Source: Asterella californica
Taxonomy: Eukaryota > Streptophyta > Marchantiopsida > Marchantiales > Aytoniaceae
NCBI GenBank assembly: GCA_036924285.1
Contig: JAYKYS010000006.1
Location: 24,588,001-24,652,000, forward strand
Direction: 5' to 3'
DNA length: 64,000 bases
Both the position numbers and the translations under genes were made by a program. The notes beneath the pieces are model-generated. The model saw only the letters and a program-made list of their open reading frames with translations. It searched no databases and was not told the origin of the DNA. Of this stretch, positions 22,891-36,000 are shown piece by piece. How positions within the stretch are numbered: position 1 is the stretch's first letter; each line of letters opens with the position of its first letter.

Positions 22891-24128
22891 AAGAGAAATG
22901 TCGTCAATGTTCTAAATTGTACAGTCTCAAAACACGCAATCAGTTAAATGATGACCCAACAGATTACATAATAACCTACGATACAAAGAGAACTTGGAAC
23001 TAGTTGAAGATTATCCTCAGAAATTAACTAAACCAAAGTGGTTTTATAAAGAGAAGAAGAACAAAAATAATTGATGCACGCTTATAAAGAGAGAGTCTTG
23101 TCTGTGACGTCAAGAAAATTGATTAACGAATATTGATGTCAAGAAAAATCAATAAATGCAATTTCACCTACAATTAAAGTAGTTCAAAATATACTTATTC
23201 ATGAAAATAAATAAAATATAGAAAACAAAGAGGATTATATTAATTGTAAAATCAGTACACAAAACAAGTTGTCAACTAACACATAAATTGAATTTTACAA
23301 AACTAGACATGTAGTTCGAGACATTCCTCTCATCAAATTGATCGACTTTACCGACAACTACTTCTAGTGCTTTCGTCCCCAAGGTCTCTTTTCACTCGTT
23401 TGCTTGTTGTTGCTTCATGGACAGTATAAATGTAAGTAACATCTGACCAGTCGTAAGATCCAACTGTATTTCAAGCATCTCTCCTGAACTGCGAGCTCCA
23501 TCTCCACTCATGATTGCTTTCTCGTTTTGAACCTTGACACTTTTCATCTCAGATCTTTCACGTAAAGTTCACCACCTTGTCGTATCATAGAGCACGAAAA
23601 ATATGACAAGGAATAAGGGAGGTATCTGATTGTGAAAGTGTATGCGGTCCAAATAGAAGAGCAACAACACATGATGTCAAATATTCAGTCCAATCCTTTA
23701 GTATATTCGTCTTTATACATCAAGTTCACAACCAGACTTCAAATGTTTGGAAATTTTGCACACAAGTGCTCTGAACTATGTCAACCTCGCTACGTAGTCC
23801 TCAAAAATATCTTTCCAGTGGTACCCAAAGTGTTTGAAGCGGACATCCCTATCAACAGTTATGCCTCCTCAAAGATTTAAGTCTTTTTCTCTTCTATCTG
23901 CCTCTTCCTTGTTGAAATGTTTTCCATTTGTTGTGTACTTGAGTATTTCATCTTGTTATCCTCAGAAAGCATATTCCAATGATACCAATACACCGTCAGC
24001 AAACCCATCCATCTGAGCTCTCTTGCATGTTCTTCTCGTCAAGTCAGTTGCAACAGTACCAAACACAACCCAAATGAACTCCCCAGTAAAGAATTATGTC
24101 TTCCTTAGTCCAAATATCATCTTTTCTT

Positions 24129-24166
24129 TCAATTTAACTTCAGGACACGTCCCGAAGTTAAATTGA
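24129..24166. repeat. 38-bp inverted repeat, 17-nt arms
   Basis: TCAATTTAACTTCAGGA, loop CACG, TCCCGAAGTTAAATTGA. One mismatch between the arms. The arm sequence AATTTAACTTC recurs at about 24308 without a partner, within a larger set of diverged tandem repeats. Confidence 0.75.
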
Positions 24167-26304
24167 GAGGAAATTGATGGTTTCCATTCATCTTATCTCT
24201 CTTGCTCCTTCCTCTCATCGAGCAGATTCTAACGATACCAAGCACAGTCCAAATGGACATCCTAGCAATGAGTTATGCCTCCCCAAGCTGAAATCCACCA
24301 TTTCCTCCCAATTTAACTTCGAGTCATATCTCAAAGTTCTCCTTGTAAAACTCTCCCCTTTTCCTCAGTCTGAGTTCAGGACGTGTCTCAAAGTTGCTTG
24401 ACAAAAAGTTACTCTTTACAGAAGACAATCAATCTTCTCCAGTTTTACTTCACCATGCTTCGCGAAGCTCACCCGTGATCAACTGATTTTCTAGACCCAT
24501 CTAACCCAGTCCAACCCTCTCGACAATCAAAGAGAAAATCAAACAGTCTCTCGGCGTCGTGACCCAAAGTTTTCTTAAAATGATCTCAACGGTGCGGCTT
24601 TTATATTTCTTGACAAGCAGTCCATTTAAGCCCACGTGTCACCCATAGAGTTCTGTCACATGTGCACATGCATGAGATGACATGACATCCATGCATGATG
24701 CACATGTCGTGCCATGCACTGTCACATCAGCAACTCGACTCCATTTCTACACCCAGCAAATCAAAAATTGCCACATCGCTTTATCCACAAAGTGACACAT
24801 CAGTGCAATATCACCACTTATAGACACCACGTTAGCAAACTGCCACCTTAGCAAAAGTGCCACATCAGTAAAAAATAAAAAATAGACATGTGTCAAATTT
24901 TCATAGTGACACTTTTCATTTTCTTATGCATCAAAGAAAGTGTCACATCAGCTCTCAATCTGCCAGATCAGCATCATGATGTGTCAAAATCCTAAAAGTG
25001 ATATTGTTCGTAACTCCTTGGTCTTTGCTTCGTCCGCGACAATAAAAACATCATTGTTAGTCTCCTTGCGAAAAGTCTATCAAATGCTGCTGTCAGAACC
25101 ATGTTTGCAGTAAGTTGAGAAAATAATACTCTCAAGACCTCGATTTCACATCCTAGCCGGTTCACAACACGACAACGTTATATTAGAGCATGCGTTTGCA
25201 GAAATCCAATTCTCCGAATAATAAAAATGATAATATTTATGAAAAATGATGTCACTGCTTCTTGCAGAATCTAACCGTATAACCAGTTTCCACTTCGAAA
25301 ATGATACTATTTATCAATCAGTTCAATCATGATCTTGATGAGGTGTCATTGTTGAGCATCCAAGTCATCCTACTTAACGTATTTACTTCACTTCACTTTT
25401 AGTGTTTAGTTCAAATGAACTATGTGTCTATAAGGATCCTATGTTTTCAAAGTTGAGTAAAGCTACTTGGATGTAGAATAATCATTATTATTCTTTGGGG
25501 TTGTTAGATATTTACATTATTTACCACAATTTGAAAGTAATACAAAAAGACAAACAAGAGAGATTATTCTTTAACTTTTATCTTTTCTATTACAAAGATC
25601 TGAATATCATTTTCCATCATTTAACCTTCCTATATCTTCAGTAGAATAATAATATTGCATGGTAAAACCGTTCATAATTAATTTACTCTCACAAACCTAA
25701 AGTTTTACTGCTTATATCCAATTAAATAACTTCACTATCCTCTACTTCTGATGTTATCCAACGTGAAAGAAAATGACAGTGATTTTAATTATGATCGTAA
25801 ACTTTAGACTAGAATCCGCATTATAATAATACAACACAAGAAGACAGATCAAATTTATGCGACTTCATTACCAGACAAAAACAGAAAGTTTGATTTTAAA
25901 GAGCAATGTTTACTCGACCTAATTTTTATGAATTACAATGATGCACCCCAAAATGTTTTTCCCCAGTAATTATATATTATCCAGGTGGCAGGTTCTCTAA
26001 GCAACTGCCCTTGAGCATGACCGTCATATGATGGCAAGCTTCTTCGTAGCTTTGAGTTTATTCTACGTCCGGAGAAAGCTGTGGCGGTGGGCTTTGACTC
26101 GGCACCATTGCCAAGTTCTTTCTGAGCGCGGTGGTAACAAGGCTGACAGGGTCGTGTGTAGTTGAAATTATTTTCCTCCCTTTACTAATTTACGCACGGC
26201 GGAAGGACCATTGTTTGAGGACAATCGAGTACAGACTGCTCGCTAGCAAAGGAATGATTCGCGCGAAGCTGAGGCGAGATTGAGTCGATTTTGAACTAGG
26301 CTGG

Positions 26305-29300
26305 ATGGCGGAACACGATGCTCTTCTTCGCAGTACTCCTCCGAAGAAGCGGAACGAGACTTTGAGGCTTATCGTTACGACATTCTTGAGTGTCGTGTTT
26401 GGATTTTTTACCGGCGTTTTCTTCACGAGGGTACGTGAGGAGAACTACTCGGATCTCTAAGATCACATCTGCGGACCTCCTGTCGTTGCTTCCAACTTGG
26501 TATTTTTCTTGACAGAGGTTTTGGCCCAGCGAGCAACTTGAGGTGTGGGACAGCGAAAGAGTTGTACCTGTGAGTCTGGGGTAGAGCTTATTGATCGAGT
26601 TATTTTTTCTTTTTGTTGTTCGCAGTTTGGATTGTCCGATATTGGCAGTGGCTTGTTCGTGGCGGAGAATATCCACAAATATGACCCACTGTCGTCTGTA
26701 CCCTCTCGACATCCTCGAGGGACCGAAGGACTTCCTCTGGGTATCATCATTCCAGAGTCGGATCTATACCAACGGAGATTATGGGGCAAGCCCGATGAGG
26801 TAGAATCTTGCGTGTCACAGCCGTTGCCCATGAACGTAATTGCAGCTGGATCCAGTTCATGGTAGAATAGCGAATTCTACACAGCATGATACAAGATTAT
26901 GGAAGATCTTTTCTTAACTCATAACGTAGAAAGCCTGTAAAACGTAAAAAGATCGAAAACCATTGTTGCTTTAGGTATTGCAAACGCAATACTGGTTGGT
27001 CCAGCGAACTGTGAAGTTTTGTATGTCGATAGTTAGCACTTGGTTGACGGACACTAAACAGTTAAAGGACCCCTGGTAAAATGGTTTCAGCGGAATTACT
27101 CGCATGTAGTGTATTACCAACGCGAATATTACCACTGAATGCTGGAGAAAATATTATGTCTCAGTCAAAACTTTTTCCAAACCAAAAGGTTGACCAAACT
27201 TTGGAGGTGGTTAAGCCCGTCTAAGTGGAGACCGATTATAAGGCAAGGAATGCAGTGAGAAAAATGTTATGAAGCTGAGCATCCCTTTACGGAAAGGTTT
27301 TTGTTCTGCATCCAGATGGCAAAGCATCTGGTAATCTCCACTTATACGCACATGCTTGAGCACAAAATTACACTAAAAATGTTGTAAGGAAATATTATAT
27401 GCTCAGCTGTGCTTCTCACATGAGTTGAAGCATAAATACCAAAGAAGGAAAGTTAGATATTCGGAGTTTGGCACTCACTTCACAGGTTACGTCTTTCTTT
27501 TATGCAGGACCTGCCTGAAAACCCATCCAGGCACCTTGTGACCTTCACGGTGGGCATCAAGCAGAAGGATATTGTCAACAAAGCTGTCCAGAAAGTAAGT
27601 AAATGTATGTGTACAGGAGTCATTTCGTTTGATAGTGATCAGGATTGGGTCCAATCTAGAGCTTTATCGAGGTTGCTGAATCGTACTTTTCCTTCTGCTT
27701 ACGTGCTTTCGAGGTGGTTTGAGGTAGATCGAGAGCCATTTGAACCAATCCATCTGAAACTGTGCAGTTTCCAAAAGAGTGGACTTTTTTGTTGTTTCAC
27801 TACGATGGAAACACAGATGCCTGGAATGAATTTGAGTGGTCCAAAACTGCCATTCATATCAGTGTCAAGAAACAGACAAAGTGGTGAGGACAACGTTCAT
27901 ACTGCACTCTGTGGATACGTTCATTAAATACCATGTTTAGGGTGTTACTCGCAATTTCACAATCACAAAGAGCTTAGCTACGCTTCTATTTGTAGGGTTG
28001 TAAAGTGTATATGTTCCAAACTAGTTGACGGATACTATGAGCATTGTTTGGCTGAAGAAAAAACAGCGTTGACGTATGCGTCTTTGTTTTCTTTGCGGTT
28101 GCGGTTGCGGTTGAGAATACACTCAAGTTTTCATACTTTGCCCTTCCTCTGTGAATAGGTGGTATGCTAAGCGGTTTCTACATCCGGATATCGTAGCTCC
28201 ATATGATTATATTTTCATCTGGGATGAGGATCTGGGCGTCGAACATTTTGATGCACAAAAGTGAGCTGGCTCCAACCAGCTGAAAGTCTAGCAGTTGCTT
28301 CTTCGCTGGTTCTCATCGATAAATGTTAAACTTCCCTGAACTTTTGGTAGTCAGTGACCGATAAGCATGGGAGTTGACCAGAGACCATACGAGCTTTTGT
28401 GGATATATTGATGTGGTGAGTCTAGCCATACGTCCAGGGTGATAGGCAGTTCAACTAGTTCGGTTGTCAGGTTCTCAGTCTGGCTCGGTTGCTCGACGTT
28501 CGGAAGTTAGTAAATACGCTGATGCGGTGGTCTTGTATCAGGTATATCGAACTTGTGAAAAAATATGGCCTGGAAATCTCTCAACCAGCTTTGGAGCCCG
28601 ACAGAGGACTGACATGGCAGATGACCAGGCGTAGGGGTGATGTCGAGGTGCACAAGTAAGCACTCATCCACCCTGCTATGGTCGCAGGAATGCATGCTTC
28701 TAGACAAATCAGAGCCTTCTGCCCAGTATGTTCTACAGGATAGATGGTAGAATAGTTCTCCAGTGTTTACCTCGTTAAACCTCCTCGGTCTATGTGGACT
28801 ATTGATTGTTCAGGAATACGGAGGAGAAACCTGGTTGGTGCAGGGATCCCAATCTGCCACCATGTGCTGGGTGCGTACCCCTTCCATGTCTTTGTTCACT
28901 CTTGGATCGCAATCAAGCTTGTGTAAATCTCTGTTCGTTCTTGTCTGCCAACGATAAGAAGGTACCTTCTGTTCAGGAATGGAGTGAGCCATGGAAGTAG
29001 CTTAACTGTCTGGTGAACTCCTTAATTTCTTACGAATTGGCCACCTTGTAGTCGAAGGCAGCTGACCAAGGCACTGGATGTGCAGCTTTGTGGAGATCAT
29101 GGCACCAGTGTTTTCGCGGAAAGCATGGCGATGTGTTTGGCATATGATTCAGGTGAGTCTGTATTTTGCCCCCGTTCTTATCTAAACTGAGCCAGGGGAA
29201 TATGCACTTAAAGATCTACAAGATCAGCTTTACGTATCGTTGTGATAGGCGAGTTGCAGTCGGCTTGAAAATTCGCATTCATCTGTCGAGCTAGCCAACA

Positions 29301-30206
29301 GTGACCTGAATATGCAAGTTTTCATCGGATCTGGTTTCGTCGTTTATGTCTCGCCCGGGAGTTCTGGAACTCGAGAATTGTATTTCAGATCTTTCTCCTT
29401 CATCAGAAGCTAATACATTGTGACTCGCAGAATGACCTTGTACACGGTTGGGGCCTAGACATGAGTATGCGAAGATGTGTTCAGGTACGAGTGTCGAGAA
29501 AATCAGCTTTCTCTTCCCCTAATGCTGTTCTGACTTCCCGCGCTACCGCTTTGACTCAACTCAAAGTTTGCATCGTATCTATGTACTTTCGTGCAGCCAA
29601 CGGTCGAAACTGGTTTTGACGAAGTGAGCCACCAGGAGTAGTATCCTGTGAGATGTACTAAATAATTACTAACACGTCAGCCTGACCATCGATATGCAGC
29701 CTGCGCATGAAAAGATAGGGGTCGTTGACGCGCAGTGGATCAGGCACCAAGTTGTGCCTTCGCTTGGGAATGAGGCAAGTTCAGACCTCGTTCATACCTC
29801 GAATATATCCTCTTTGTACTTCTAGGTTAGACACATCATGATTGATTTGTTGAGTCAACCAGAGTATATACGCGAACTCTTTCAAGTCGATGCAGCCCTC
29901 AATTCTGTACTAACGATGTTATTGTTTGCAGGGAGAAGCGAAGGGCGGGAAACCAGCATGGGAAGGGGTGAGATGCTCTTAAACCACTCCTGCATATTTT
30001 CGTAGATCAGAACATACATCTTACTTGGGGTGAATACACCATAGTAATGCCTTCGCGATCCTGTACTTGGTTTGGAACAAAGTTAACTCACTCCATTCGG
30101 CTGATGACCCTGTTTTCAGGTTCGTGAGAGATGCAGATACGAATGGAGAGTATATACGGACAGAATCGAGGCGGCAGAGAAGGGAGAACAGACTGGGCAT
30201 GGGTAG
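26305..30206 (+). CDS. DUF707 family protein (type II membrane protein, plant)
   Basis: Thirteen exons join without a frame break to 382 aa: 26305-26430, 26516-26569, 26626-26799, 27508-27594, 27768-27883, 28159-28260, 28542-28655, 28814-28870, 29086-29152, 29431-29484, 29700-29774, 29932-29967, 30120-30206. Residues about 21-40 form one membrane-spanning signal anchor. The conserved DUF707 blocks follow in order: ESDLYQRRLWGKP, HLVTFTVGIKQK, FHYDGNTDAWNEFEWS, WWYAKRFLHPDIV with IFIWDEDLGVEHF, LTWQMTRRR, EKPGWCRDPNLPPC, FVEIMAPVFSRKAWRCVWHM, NDLVHGWGLD, GVVDAQWI. The biochemical role is unknown; the DED motif and a GT-A-like layout would suit a Golgi glycosyltransferase, which is inference. 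Plant annotations often call these lysine-ketoglutarate reductase trans-splicing related, without demonstrated function. The intron after 29774 starts GCAAGT, a GC-AG intron. Complete by length and by both ends. Confidence 0.93.
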
Positions 30207-31007
30207 ATGCTCACATAAATTATAAGCCATCCCACCAGGACGTGGGTACAAAGCCTTAGTTTAATTTTTAAGTCAGTAGAGAACTTGACTGATTGCGTTA
30301 AGTTACATGTATATAGCTGGAATATAGTACACTTTCAGAGCATACTGCCGTGTCTGTCTTCCTACGTTGATTTTTGCTCATTTAGGCTGTACGAAGAGAC
30401 CCTTGTATGGAACACTAGATCCATCGTCGCATTGTCGTATCATGGAAAGAAGCAGCCCGTCAACGGGCTTGAAACCAAACCAATGAACCTTCCAACGAAG
30501 TTGTCACATTGTTCGGAATTGAACAAGCTATGCCAGAGGTGGACTACCGTCTTTCGAGGGGTAAAGATTGCGTTGAAAACTTGGCCTCGCAAACCTGCAT
30601 ACCGTGCTGGAACGCCACCTGATATATCGTCTAGTGACTAAATGCGTGGGAATCAGTTGCGAACTAGTGAGGGGAAACTATCATGTTTAATTTTTATCAG
30701 GTAACGCTGCACTTTGGTGTCAGATTGCGAAAGAAAAGAACTGATCCCAGCACCACTGCCTACTTGAACCGAATTGCCTGTACTAATCTTGCCAATCCTG
30801 CAGCTAGTGCAGCTTGCTGATCTAATTACTTCCAAACATGATGATGACACAAAAGGGAACATCATAGAGACAACAGTGACTATGCGATAGAGCTCGACTC
30901 CTCCACTCTTATTGGAGATTCTTCACAGGCTGCTCTCAACCGAACCTACCCACTGGTCAACCCTGGTGCTTTCTTCAGCTAGTGGGAACGTAGGTCAAGT
31001 TGGTCAA

Positions 31008-31048
31008 CATATTTTACCTCCTCCATCAGAAGATGGAGGTAAAATATG
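31008..31048. repeat. hairpin element (CATATTTTACCTCC arms)
   Basis: CATATTTTACCTCCTCCATC, loop AGAA, then GATGGAGGTAAAATATG. The arms pair except for three extra bases on the left. The sequence CATCAGAA around the loop and the flanking TATGC are shared with the degenerate copy at 44046-44085. Confidence 0.75.
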
Positions 31049-31553
31049 CGAGGGCTTTGGATCGCCCCGCACCACCCTGTAATGTAAGGACATTGCTCAC
31101 GACCATTTCGGTCTAGTTAGGATCGGCAGATGTTGAGTTTCTAACATATAACTGAATTAATTTTCTGTTTATTTTTAAAATTATTTTTGATGTAAATGAG
31201 ATAATTTGTGAAATAAATGAGAGGAGTTTAAGTTTAGTATAGTTGAGATGCGATCTCAAAAATGAATGTGAAAAAGCTCGCGAGAGAGTGGTCGTTGAAT
31301 TCCAAGTTAATGATATTTGAAATTTTTTATAAATGTTTTGAAGTGGAGTTAAATGTGAACTGGATATAAATGTTGGGGAAGTAACTGATTTATCAGTGTG
31401 TCACTTACTCATCGCGAAAAGAATAAAGAGCACTGTTAAAATTGTATCTAGATGTCAGGGCTGCTTGCATATTTTTGATAATCTTTATTTTTTTTATGTG
31501 TTCTGTCAGATAGGATCGGTGCAAAATAAAATGTAATGGGTAATGACCTTTAA

Positions 31554-31595
31554 TTTATTACGTAATCTTTTCATAAAGAAAGGTTAGGTAATAAA
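31554..31595. repeat. hairpin element (TTTATTACGTAATC / GGTTAGGTAATAAA)
   Basis: The outer arms TTTATTAC and GTAATAAA pair, and the inner GGTTAG / TAATC parts are diverged. It belongs to the same family as the 54-bp palindrome at 9291-9344 and the copy at 59022-59053. Confidence 0.6.
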
Positions 31596-31743
31596 ACCAC
31601 AAAAATGTGATTTGTGGAGGATAAGCAAACGCATGTGTAGTTTCAAGAGTGTGTTTGTAAGTGTTTATTTTTTCTCAGAAAAGAAAAATTAAACAATTAA
31701 TTAAATAACAACCAAATGTGATTTGTTGGGTATCAACCTTCGC

Positions 31744-31956
31744 ACCGAAGATCGGTGGCTGAGTTGGTTGGGCCTCAGACCTCTAAGTGAAAGGTCTGAG
31801 GTTCGAGCCCGCCTGCTCCCGGTTGGAGGTGCAAGAAGTCGCTGTGTGTGCTATGTGTGCAATCTGGTCCGGGTACGCTGTGGTTACCCACAAAGGACAG
31901 TCCCATGCCCCTCGAAGGGATAAAGCGGACAAGTTAACAACTTTAACTTTAACTTT
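31744..31956 (+). mobile_element. tRNA-derived SINE
   Basis: A Pol III A box TGGCTGAGTTGG (31756-31767) and B box GGTTCGAGCC (31800-31809) lie 32 nt apart, with an anticodon-arm-like hairpin CAGACCT..AGGTCTG between them. The unrelated body of about 110 bp contains GTGGTTACCCACAAAGG. It ends in a simple tail AACTTTAACTTTAACTTTA. This is the standard tRNA-head, unrelated body and short-repeat tail layout of plant SINEs; the head, body and tail resemble the Au family, from memory only. Target-site duplications are not clear. Confidence 0.75.
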
Positions 31957-33327
31957 ATATGGAGTTTTCTCGAATAAACACGCTCTCTTTATGGGTTCTC
32001 TATGGATCTTCTTTTCTTTTTCGTCTCCAGGCTATCTATCACCTAACATTTAGGAAAAGCTTTGGTTTTCTTTTTCATCTTGTTGTAAAAGTTTTGCTTA
32101 ACATTTATATAGGTTACATTAATTAAATATATTAGATAACAACAAGCGGACAAAAGTTCTCCAAAGTTTATCTTGCATGCATATTTTATCAACTATTAAC
32201 ATATAAATTATAAAAAAATTAACTATTAACACATAACTTATAGAAAAGACCGATGAAACAATCCTCTGTCTGGATAACTGGAAAGTCTTTTCTTCAGAAA
32301 GATGAACCGAAATTACGTCTGTAGAACTATCTCTCTCTCACTGGTTCACTACACTAATCCTTGTGAAGTGAAAATACGTTGTACAACTATCTCGCTCGCA
32401 CTCGTCCACACAAAAGATTCTTTAAACAAGATCTTTTCTTCTACATAAACAACTGTACAAGATCTCTTCCTCTACAATGAAAAGTAGTTCTTAGACGGTT
32501 ATTAGAGACGAGATCTTCGGAATCCCGTCTCGTCCGGTCGCCAAATTCGAGTTCCTGACAATCTCTCGCTAGAGTTCAAATATCTGAAGAGAACTTATTT
32601 TTGTCAGGAGATTTTCAAGTCTCTCCAGCGAACAGTAAAGTGTATACAAACTTAACGCTCCACGTGGAGAGTTCGGGGCATTCGGACAAGTTTGACGACA
32701 CACTCCACTTAACTCCAATTTTGGGGACCAGAGAACGACGTCAGACTATAGTCGTCTCCAGAATCGACAAATAATAGTAAACGGGTGGACCGCACCACCG
32801 TTTCGTAGTGACTTTTTCCAGTGTCTTCGCATTCACGCTCGATGTCCCGGTCCTACAGTAATCGGAAGGCGGCGTATTGTCAGAACGTTTGACAAAACAG
32901 AACTGGGACCGCACCACCATTTCGATTAGCTCTGCGAGTATCAAACCAGAAAAGATGCATGCAACATGAACTTCGGGGGAGAACTCTTGCCACCACCAAG
33001 AACGCGACCCAATGAATAGCAAACGGATGGAAGACCCCATCAAGCCTCACAAGCGACCCTGTAGTCGTCTCACAAAATTACAGATAAATGCGCGCGTGCC
33101 GCATCAGACGTTTAGTGAGAAGCGTGCCGGTTTAGTTTCCGTTAATCTTGATTTCGTTTCCGTTTATGAATTTCGGTTCGACGGAGAGTTCACATGACCG
33201 TTGCTGCGACGGTCGCTTGAACAGTCGAGGAACGACGATTTCTAGGTAAACACTTGGAGCGTGTTCTACTGACCTACTGAGCAAGAGCTTCCGCTGGCGC
33301 AACAAGGCGATAGGTGCACGAAAAGTA
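31957..33327. other. intergenic repeat debris upstream of the Ty3 element
   Basis: No gene is supported. The TATGCATGCAACATG motif occurs at about 32954 and a block like GGACCGCACCACC-TTTCG occurs twice (about 32788 and 32910). I looked for a 5' LTR matching the 3' LTR at 36712 and did not see one. Confidence 0.4.
32950..32978 (+). repeat. TATGCATGCAACATG-family motif copy
   Basis: Reads GATGCATGCAACATGAACTT, the consensus form except for the leading base. Plus orientation, like all other copies seen in the window. Confidence 0.6.
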
Positions 33328-36000
33328 GTATCAGAGCGTTGGAACTCCTTGAGTTGAAAAGACAACCCGGTGAGCTATTAACGCGAGGATATATTTGAAC
33401 CAGCAAGTCACCTTATGGAGCCCCAGTTCTTTTTGCCAAGAAGAAAGATGGGAAGTTACGACTCTGTGTAGATTATCGTGCACTCAATAAGGTGACGGTA
33501 AGAATAATTATCCCTTGCCAAGGATAGACATCTCTTTGATAGGCTAACGGGCGCAAAGTACTTCAGCAGGATAGACATGAAGTCCGGATACTATCAGATC
33601 TGGATAGCTGACCTGGATGTTGAGAAGACCGCTTGTCTAACCAGATACGGATCGTTTGAATTCGTGGTGATGCCATTTGGACTCTGCAACGCCCCTTCGA
33701 TGTTCACTACATTGATGAACACAATTTTTCACGAGGAGATGGATGAGTTTGTCATCGTTTACATCGACGACATCTTGATCTACTCCAAAACCTTAGAGTC
33801 GCACGCGGAGCAGCTAAGGGTGGTGTTGACGAAGCTACGAGAGCTTAAGCTGTTTGCCAACGTTGACAAGAGTGAGTTTGGTTTGGAGCACATTAACTTC
33901 TTGGGACATGTCATTAGTGCAGAAGGAGCCGGCCCAGATATGCAGAAGGTGGACGTGATTGTGACTTGGGAGCCTCCGACTACAGTGAAGGGGATGCGGC
34001 AATTCTTAGAATTGGCGCAGTTCTATCGCAAGTATGTGAAGGGTTTTCAAAGATCACGAAGCCGCTGACGGACTGGACGGGCAAAGACGCACAGATAAGT
34101 TGGACCAAGGAGGTAGATGCTGCGTTTCAGACGATCAAAGCTATTTTGTCAAAGGCGCCAGTTTTGAAGCTATCGGAGTTCGACAAATCATTCGAAGCTA
34201 TCTGGGACAGAGAGTTGATGACCGACTCACGAGAAGAAATTGTTTGCAGTGGTTCATTGCTTGAGAAAATGGCGGCATTACTTGGGACTTCACAAAACCC
34301 AAGTGTATACTGATAATATTTCGCTCAAGTACTTTGAGACTCAAGATCAGGTGGCGCCAAAGCAACTACGGTGGCATGATACCTTAGCGCTCATGAAGGT
34401 GGAATTAATCCACAAAGCGGGGAAGGACAATGTGGTTCCTGACGCCTTGAGTCGCAAAGAGGAATATCTTTCATCGTCAACACAGATTTTACGAGCTATG
34501 TATCCTAAGGAGTCAGACTTGGAGAGACGAATACGTGAAAATTACATGGATGATGACCAAGCGAAGGAGTACCTGGAACAACTCAAGCGAGGAGTGAAGT
34601 TGCAGAACATGCAGCTAAGACATGGTTTACTCATGTTCAAGCAAAGTCGGGTTTATGTGGGACAAGGAAAACTTAGGACCAAGTTGTTAAAAGAATGTCA
34701 CGATGCGCCCTTATCAGGCCATAAAGGAGAAAAGTCCACTAGCAGTGATAGCTAAAAAGTTTTATTGGCCCCACATGAAAGATGATGTTGCCCACTTTGT
34801 GAAAACATGTGTAACGTGTCAAGCTAACCGCGTTTCTTATGAGAAGAAACAAGGGTTGCTTCATCCTACGTCGATTTCAGCCAGACCTTGGGAAAGCATT
34901 AGCATGGACTTCATAACTTCTCTGCCTGACTCGAATGGACACAATGCGATATTTGTGATAGTTGATCGGTTTAGCAAACTAGCGAAGTTTGTTCCGACTT
35001 TAGACACTGCAACAGCGTTCACGACTTCTCGGTTGTTCCTAGATACTTGGTGGCGTTCACATGGATTACCTCGAAGTATTATTTCAGATAGAGACTCTAA
35101 GTTCACAAGTGCTTTTTGAAAACACTTGTTCCAAAAATTGGGGACTAAATTAAAATTTAGTACCGCTTTTCATCCGGAAACAGATGGGCAAACGGAACGA
35201 GTTAACTCGGTTCTGAATCAATACTTGAGGAATTAGTGAGCACGGACCAAAGTGATTGGGCGGAGTGGCTCAGTCTTGCGGAGTATTGCTACAATTCCAC
35301 GAAGCATTCGGCAACCGGCGAATCGCTTTTCTTGCTGGCTTACGGACGTGAGTCAGAAGGGCCTCTTGACTTGACTCTTACAGGGAGTTCTACATCGACA
35401 CGACCAAGAACACGGCAAACATCAGCTGAAGAGTTGGTGACGACAATGCAGCGGCGCGAGGAGCAAGTAAAGAAGAACTTCGAGAAGGCGCAGCAACGAT
35501 ACACGAAGCAGGTAAACAAGCATCGGCGGCAAGTGAAGTTTCAAGTGGACGAAGAAGTATGGTTAAGTACGAAAAACTTCATACTTCCGAAGGAAATATC
35601 GATGAAGTTTTCATCGAAGTTCGCGGGACTTTTTGTCATTGTCAAGAATCCGCACGAAGATGTCTATACGTTAGACCTTCTTCTCGAATGGCAGTTGCAT
35701 CCCACTTTCCATGTTTCTGTATTGAAGAAATACTTCGACGATGATTTGCAGCCGGAGCGCAAACAAGTTCTTAGGCCTCAACCTGATGTCGTGCAAGGCG
35801 AAGTAGAATATGAGGTGGAGTCCATTTTGCGATCTCGGTGCAAATCAAACCGGATGGAGTACTTGGTCAAATGGCGTGGTTACCATTTGAAGGAAGCAAC
35901 TTGGGTGCCAGCGGAAGATCTCGCACATGCGAGCGAAGTATTAGACCTCTTCAAACGGCAACAAGGACAACAAGGGCATTAGCAAGATGAGGACATCTCC
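33328..36000 (+). pseudogene. decayed Ty3/gypsy chromovirus pol (RT, RNase H, integrase, chromodomain)
   Basis: Homology begins near 33360 in the reverse transcriptase N-terminal region and runs in order through the RT core ([19 protein letters not shown], active-site YIDD at 33760-33771), RNase H-like domain (about 34240-34460), integrase zinc-binding H-H-C-C (about 34690-34830), the DDE core (D in MDF near 34908, D in SDRD near 35085, E in the HPETDGQTE region near 35190) and a C-terminal chromodomain (VEYEVESIL to WVPAEDL, about 35797-35960). At least five frameshifts and stop codons at 33396 and 35117 break it, so it is inactive. Gag and protease are absent. In a plant genome the chromodomain places it with the chromoviruses of Metaviridae. 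Confidence 0.93.

Larger units (their letters stand above)
20850..26300. other. repeat-rich AT-biased region, decayed transposon DNA
   Basis: No host gene is supported. Contents include hairpin repeats at 22.6-22.9 kb, diverged repeats at 23.8-24.4 kb containing GATACCAA-CACAGTCCAAATG, an inverted repeat at 24129-24166 and a cluster of CACATCAG motifs at 24.7-25.0 kb. Composition and repeated blocks suggest degraded LTR elements, but I find no reverse transcriptase, integrase or gag motif. Confidence 0.45.
30207..31735. other. DUF707 3' flank, hairpin elements, intergenic
   Basis: The DUF707 3' UTR begins here. No gene is supported in the rest. Two members of the dispersed hairpin family lie at 31008-31048 and 31554-31595. 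Confidence 0.4.
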
